Positions 59,719 to 64,000 of a stretch of DNA of 64,000 nt are shown one piece after another (the first letter of the stretch is position 1; the number at the start of each line of letters is the position of its first letter). The stretch is from contig NC_015589.1 in NCBI RefSeq assembly GCF_000215085.1, positions 1,054,001 to 1,118,000 on the forward strand. The letters run 5' to 3'. Position numbers and translations under genes: made by a program. Origin of the DNA: Desulforamulus ruminis DSM 2154 (lineage in GTDB: Bacteria; Bacillota; Desulfotomaculia; Desulfotomaculales; Desulfotomaculaceae). The notes under the pieces are model-generated. The model saw only the letters and a program-made list of their open reading frames with translations. It searched no databases and was not told the origin of the DNA.

Positions 59719-61341
59719 TTGCTTGCAGCTACCGTCGTCATCCCTCAGATGTTTACCGCCTATGCGGAGGATTTAGGATACCACAGTAACGGACTACACC
59801 ACTTTCAATACTTCTGTGAGCAATGTGACCAGGCTTTCACTGTTACCTGGGGCAAAAAGACCGGGGCCATGGGCTGGTATGAACGGGGTGATTATTTCCA
59901 TTGCCCCCACTGCGGTATGCGGCATGAAAAACATGTTGTCACCGTTAAACGCGGAGTGCAGGCCCCGAACGAAGTTCGCCTCAGTGTGAAAGTGTACAAA
60001 AGCGCGGTTACCTTTGAGGTCTACAGCAGCACCGTGTATTTTCAGGATACCCTGCGGGTTTTCAGTGGGAAGCACAAAGAAATCTTCCGTTTTGACCTTG
60101 CCAAGCAGAAAGTGGTGTTTACCCGGTATAAAAATAACTGCAAGATTGAATCCTTTGAAATTGGCAACCCGTATGAGTTAGAAGTATTGGAAAAAAGCAT
60201 TCTAGGTTTCTTTTTGCCCAACAGTTTAGCCAACACAAGGGAAAAGGCCGAATTATATGGAATTCTCCGGGTTCTTCGGGAGACGGTACAGGCAAAGCTG
60301 GAAAGGCATCTGGGGCATAAAATCAGTTCCATGTACGTCAGCCCGGGTCAGTATTATGGCGCTTTCCTGCTGCCCATCTTCAATATGGCGTATCGGGTGT
60401 TGTTTCCCGATGCGCCCAACCTTCCGAACATCTACCGGGAGAGCCCCGGGACCATTCGGAGTTATTGGAAGATGAAAATGGTCAACGGTCACTTTATGGA
60501 AGCGGTTATCGCTTCGACCCGTGAGCGAGTGGATTTTGTCTCCGCTCTGGCGGCCGCAAACGCGGTACCTGACCGGCCTCTGATGAGACGCATATTGGCG
60601 GTAAATCCCTTTGAAATCGGTCTGTTGGCCCAGTCCTTTGCGCTGTGCCGGAACTATGATTTAGCCGTCCGTCTCTATGCCGGCTTTAAGCTGTTGAAGG
60701 CAAATGGAAACACGTTGGAATATGCGGTTCAGTACGTTAACGAGGATTTAATTGAATTCCTGCGGGAAATGCTGCCGCTATACGGTGAGGCCGGTGTGGT
60801 CCGCATGGTGGAAGAAGCGAGGGAAATAAACCTCCGGGATTGCATTCGACTCCACCAGCAGCTTAACGAAGAGAACCGGGAAAGATTGAAAACAGAAAAA
60901 GTTAGACTGAAGGAATTACACGACTGGATGGCCCGGACCCACCGGAGGCAAAACCACGTAAACTTAAAATTTGAGGTTCCTGACCACATCATAAAACGGC
61001 TTTCCATGCAAAAGGATAAGATAAAATTCTTTATGCCCAAAGAATCCCTCGAACTCCTGGAGGCCGGCGCCGAACTGCACAACTGTGTTGCCTCCTACGG
61101 AAAAGCCATGAAGGATAATACCCAATGGATCGTATTGGTGGCGGACGATAAAGGCAAACTGGCTGCCTGCCTGGAGATTCGGGGGAAAGCCCTGGTACAG
61201 GCAAAGCTGGATAAAAACATACCGGTAGCCCGGGACGCCAAGCTTAATAATGAAGTGCTTGCCTGGGCAAAGAATGCCGGTCTGGAAATTAAAACGGAAG
61301 ATGTAGAAGCACAGGAAGAAATGATTTTGAAGACAGGCTGA
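59719..61341 (+). CDS. PcfJ-like phage/plasmid protein
   Basis: 540 residues. The N-terminus has a zinc ribbon (FCEQCDQAF and FHCPHCGMRH). The C-terminal PcfJ-type segment includes LELLEAGAELHNCVASYGKAMKDNTQWIVLV and LAACLEIRGKALVQAK. PcfJ-like proteins are encoded on conjugative plasmids and phages; activity is unknown. TTG 59719 follows GGGAGGGGAAAG. It lies between the acidic-tip protein and the primase/helicase gene, all on the same strand. Confidence 0.85.
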   Translation: MLAATVVIPQMFTAYAEDLGYHSNGLHHFQYFCEQCDQAFTVTWGKKTGAMGWYERGDYFHCPHCGMRHEKHVVTVKRGVQAPNEVRLSVKVYKSAVTFEVYSSTVYFQDTLRVFSGKHKEIFRFDLAKQKVVFTRYKNNCKIESFEIGNPYELEVLEKSILGFFLPNSLANTREKAELYGILRVLRETVQAKLERHLGHKISSMYVSPGQYYGAFLLPIFNMAYRVLFPDAPNLPNIYRESPGTIRSYWKMKMVNGHFMEAVIASTRERVDFVSALAAANAVPDRPLMRRILAVNPFEIGLLAQSFALCRNYDLAVRLYAGFKLLKANGNTLEYAVQYVNEDLIEFLREMLPLYGEAGVVRMVEEAREINLRDCIRLHQQLNEENRERLKTEKVRLKELHDWMARTHRRQNHVNLKFEVPDHIIKRLSMQKDKIKFFMPKESLELLEAGAELHNCVASYGKAMKDNTQWIVLVADDKGKLAACLEIRGKALVQAKLDKNIPVARDAKLNNEVLAWAKNAGLEIKTEDVEAQEEMILKTG

Positions 61342-61356
61342 GGAGGGTGACCGCTG

Positions 61357-63819
61357 TTGAACAATCCAATGCAATCTATCAGCAAGATAAAACACGACGG
61401 TTCCCTGACCATCGCCACAGGGCGCAGCCGGAAGGAAAAGAACTGGAGGAACCGGGAAATGGTTTGGTCCGAGCTGGTGGAAAGACTCAGCCGGACCACC
61501 CGGACCGGGGAAACCCTGGCCGAATATCGAAAACTGACCAAAGCCCAGCAGGGTCAAATAAAAGATGTGGGGGGTTTTGTTGGCGGCACGCTCAAGGGAG
61601 GACGGAGGAAGAGCGACGCGGTGGTCTGGCGTCAGGTGGTTACCCTGGATGCGGACTTCGTGAAGGGGGATCTCTGGGCCTCGGTGGAGATGATGCTGGG
61701 TTGTGCCTGTGTGGTGTATTCTACGCACGCCCACAGCCCCCAAAATCCCCGTCTGAGGTTAGTTATTCCTTTATCCCGTCCTATTACGCCGGACGAATAT
61801 CCGGCGGTGGCCCGGCGCATTGCGGCGGATTTAGGGATTGATTTTTTCGATGATACCACGTATGAACCCCATCGGCTGATGTATTGGCCCTCCACCTCCT
61901 CCGATGGGGAATACGTCTTTCGATTGGCTGACGAGCCTTGGTTGAATCCTGACGAGGTGTTAGCGCGGTACCCGGATTGGAAAGATCCGTCCTATTGGCC
62001 GGAATCTTCCCGGGCTCAACAGGACCGCAAAAAACTGGCCGATAAGCAGGGGGATCCTCTGGCAAAGCCGGGGATCGTGGGGGCTTTCTGCCGAACCTAC
62101 ACCATCCAGGACGCCATAGAAAACTTTCTTGGGGAGGTATACGGACCCTGCGGGGATGGGCGGTATACCTATTTATCAGGTTCTACTGCCGGCGGACTGG
62201 TGGTGTATGACGGGGATACTTTTGCCTATTCTCACCACGGAACGGATCCGGTGAGTGGAAAGTTGGTGAATGCCTTTGATCTGGTCCGGCTGCATTTGTT
62301 TGGGACCCGGGATGAAGAGGCGGAGCCGGGAACGCCCACTGTTAAGCTGCCTTCATACTTAGCCATGTTGGAATTTTGCCAGAATGACAATTTTGTAAAA
62401 AGTACTATCACCGAAGAGCTTTTATCCAAAGCGCAAGAGGATTTTAAAAATGACGGTGAGTGGACAAAACACCTGGAGTTTAGTAAAAAAGGCGAGATAA
62501 TACCCTCTTTGAGAAACCTTGTGTTAATTCTCCGGAATGATCCGAACCTGTGTGGGATAGCATACAACTCCCACCGGGGCGCTATCGTTCTGCTGGAGCC
62601 GGTTCCCTGGCGCAAACCGGGGGAATGGAAAGGTCCGGACTGGAGCGATGATGACGATGCAGCCTTGCGGGTGTACCTGGAGAAGGTTTATAGGATATGG
62701 ACCCCTTCAAAACTCAATGATGCCTTGGCCGCTGTGAGCCATGAAAGAACTTTTCATCCAATCCGTGAATATTTAGAGGGCCTTCCGGAATGGGACGGCA
62801 TTCCGAGATTAGAGGAATTACTTATCGACTACTTGGGCGCGGAGGATTCCACCTATGTTCGGGCCGTGACTAAAAAGACACTAATAGCAGCCGTAGCTCG
62901 AGTGATGCAGCCGGGTTGTAAATTCGACTATATGCTGGTGCTGGTAGGACGGCAGGGTCTTGGGAAAAGTACACTTTTTACCCGTCTTGCCGGGGATTGG
63001 TTCAATGACTCGCTTAGCATGAATGACATGAAAGATAAAACGGCTGCGGAGAAATTGCAAGGGTATTGGATTTTGGAGATTGGAGAATTGGCCGGATTTA
63101 AGAAAGCGGAAGTGGAGGCGGTTAAATCATTTTTAAGCAGGCAGCGGGATGTTTATAGGCCTTCATTTGGCCGCCGTACCGTGGAGCACCCACGGCAATG
63201 TATTATTGTAGGGAGCACAAATAACGACACAGGTTTCTTGCGGGACAGTACCGGGAACCGGCGTTTTTGGCCAGTCACGGTAACCGGTGTATCAGAGGAT
63301 AAGGCCTCCTGGACCCTCAACGACTATACAGTCAGTCAGATATGGGCCGAAGCTGTGGACGCCTGGAAAGCCGGAGAGAAACTTTTCCTGGAGGGAGAAG
63401 TTGCAGCAGAGGCCCAGGAACAGCAGAAGCTGGCCATGGAGAGCGACGAGCGCATAGGTATGATCAAAGAATATCTGGACAGACTGCTGCCGGAAGACTG
63501 GGAAAAAAAGAGCCTCAGTGAGCGGAGGGCATTTATCCACGGGGATGATTTTGGTCAGGAAGCAGTCGGTACAATGCAGCGTGACCGGGTTTGCATAGCT
63601 GAGATATGGTGTGAGCTGTTCCGGAAAGATTTAACAACCATCAAAAGGTTTGAAATAGATGAAATTCACGGGCTGATGCGGCAAATCGAAGCCTGGGAAA
63701 AGTACAGCGGAAACAAGGATGGAAAAATGAAATTCAGACTATACGGAGTGCAAAGAGCCTACACCAGAAAAGAATCTAATCAATTACCGGGGTTGCCAAT
63801 ACCGGTTGCCGACCTCTAA
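61357..63819 (+). CDS. VapE-like phage primase-helicase
   Basis: 820 residues. The N-terminal half resembles a primase-polymerase fold (VVTLDADFVKGDLW; YSTHAHSPQNPRLRLVIPL). The C-terminal VapE domain (from about 460) has the Walker A motif LVGRQGLGKSTL, then LEIGELAGFKKAEVEAVKSFLSRQ and STNNDTGFLRDSTGNRRFWPV. This combination is the usual replication initiator of Firmicute prophages. TTG 61357 follows GAGGAGGGTGA. A cluster of GTTGCC repeats lies just downstream. Confidence 0.93.
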   Translation: MNNPMQSISKIKHDGSLTIATGRSRKEKNWRNREMVWSELVERLSRTTRTGETLAEYRKLTKAQQGQIKDVGGFVGGTLKGGRRKSDAVVWRQVVTLDADFVKGDLWASVEMMLGCACVVYSTHAHSPQNPRLRLVIPLSRPITPDEYPAVARRIAADLGIDFFDDTTYEPHRLMYWPSTSSDGEYVFRLADEPWLNPDEVLARYPDWKDPSYWPESSRAQQDRKKLADKQGDPLAKPGIVGAFCRTYTIQDAIENFLGEVYGPCGDGRYTYLSGSTAGGLVVYDGDTFAYSHHGTDPVSGKLVNAFDLVRLHLFGTRDEEAEPGTPTVKLPSYLAMLEFCQNDNFVKSTITEELLSKAQEDFKNDGEWTKHLEFSKKGEIIPSLRNLVLILRNDPNLCGIAYNSHRGAIVLLEPVPWRKPGEWKGPDWSDDDDAALRVYLEKVYRIWTPSKLNDALAAVSHERTFHPIREYLEGLPEWDGIPRLEELLIDYLGAEDSTYVRAVTKKTLIAAVARVMQPGCKFDYMLVLVGRQGLGKSTLFTRLAGDWFNDSLSMNDMKDKTAAEKLQGYWILEIGELAGFKKAEVEAVKSFLSRQRDVYRPSFGRRTVEHPRQCIIVGSTNNDTGFLRDSTGNRRFWPVTVTGVSEDKASWTLNDYTVSQIWAEAVDAWKAGEKLFLEGEVAAEAQEQQKLAMESDERIGMIKEYLDRLLPEDWEKKSLSERRAFIHGDDFGQEAVGTMQRDRVCIAEIWCELFRKDLTTIKRFEIDEIHGLMRQIEAWEKYSGNKDGKMKFRLYGVQRAYTRKESNQLPGLPIPVADL

Positions 63820-63966
63820 AAAGTTGCCAAGGTTGCCGAAGTTGCCAAATTTCCAAGGTTGCCAACAGTAGGCTTAAAAATAGAGATAGTTACCGAGATT
63901 GCCGACATCGGCAACCCTGAAAATACAGCAACGTCAAGAACTAAAGGTTAAATTGCCGAAGTTGCC
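63792..63966 (+). repeat. GTTGCC repeat cluster, possible phage replication origin
   Basis: GTTGCC occurs directly at 63792, 63805, 63823, 63832, 63841, 63858 and 63961. ATTGCC is at 63898 and 63952, and the reverse form GGCAAC at 63910. TTGCCGA-CA-TCGGCAA (63899-63914) is a perfect palindrome. Several copies are spaced 9 bases apart. The cluster starts inside the VapE-like gene end, fills most of the last 181 bases, and is followed by AT-rich sequence, as iteron origins are. Confidence 0.55.
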
Positions 63967-64000
63967 GATAGCTTATAGAGATATATTAAATATAGAAATA

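Larger units (their letters stand above)
48506..64000. mobile_element. Left part of a prophage (continues past the window)
   Basis: From the broken CRISPR repeat onward the genes are of phage type: a tyrosine integrase, ImmA-like protease and repressor on the minus strand, then a long plus-strand early operon (Cro-like, Rha, excisionase-like HTH, Spo0A-type domain, DUF2800, DUF2815, DNA polymerase, HNH, PcfJ-like, VapE-like). No structural, packaging or lysis genes are reached. The left boundary at 48505/48506 is inferred from the truncated repeat and the adjacent integrase; the right end is outside the window. Confidence 0.88.

Overview
The window looks like the chromosome of an endospore-forming clostridial Firmicute of the Desulfotomaculum/Peptococcaceae type. 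This is inferred from gene content and order. The order mrdA-minCDE-rodA-spoIVFA-spoIVFB, a split TIGR03960/TIGR03936 radical-SAM pair, rng, rplU-rpmA-spo0B-obg is the Bacillus/Clostridia morphogenesis-sporulation locus. Other pointers are a T-box leader, many TTG/GTG starts behind strong Shine-Dalgarno (SD) sites, and a TauE/SafE-DUF1847 group. The species is not determined. LAYOUT: 1-14.5 kb holds cell shape, division and sporulation genes, ribosomal proteins L21/L27 and Obg. 14.5-24.8 kb is accessory: a truncated GerW-like gene, a Fur-box-controlled unknown gene, a heavy-metal P-type ATPase, a 1539-residue double P-type ATPase with a dead N-terminal half, and three small possibly membrane-associated proteins that resemble ATPase partner proteins. 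24.8-34.9 kb holds a radical SAM protein, an HD-GYP/FapA fusion, a Crp/Fnr regulator, a TauE/SafE exporter group, HIT, nadD, an RRM protein and yqeK. 34.9-45.2 kb holds rsfS, a T-box leader, an acyl-CoA synthetase, leuS, two membrane-protein genes and a comEA-transglycosylase-comEC cluster. Two copies of a palindromic element with terminal inverted repeats (MITE-like) lie at 3.8-4.1 and 24.5-24.8 kb. Next come a degenerate CRISPR repeat, an HTH-methyltransferase gene, and a 32-spacer CRISPR array (46.3-48.5 kb) with no cas genes in the window. From about 48.5 kb to the window end lies the left part of a prophage: integrase, ImmA-like protease, repressor, Cro-like protein, Rha, and a replication module (DUF2800 nuclease, DUF2815, family-A DNA polymerase, HNH, PcfJ-like, VapE-like primase/helicase). 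MAIN POINTS: (1) The CRISPR array stops in mid-repeat at 48505, and prophage sequence with an integrase gene starts there. The phage appears to have integrated inside a CRISPR repeat and cut this array segment off from its leader and any cas genes. (2) The prophage encodes a stand-alone Spo0A DNA-binding domain without receiver, a candidate for phage manipulation of sporulation. (3) Three similar 18-bp operators surround the phage repressor/cro promoter region. (4) The host region has a MinC lacking its FtsZ-inhibiting domain, an RNase G with a C-terminal TRAM-like domain, an L27 without the Firmicute N-terminal extension (and no prp gene), and a leucine-type T-box placed before an acyl-CoA synthetase rather than directly before leuS.
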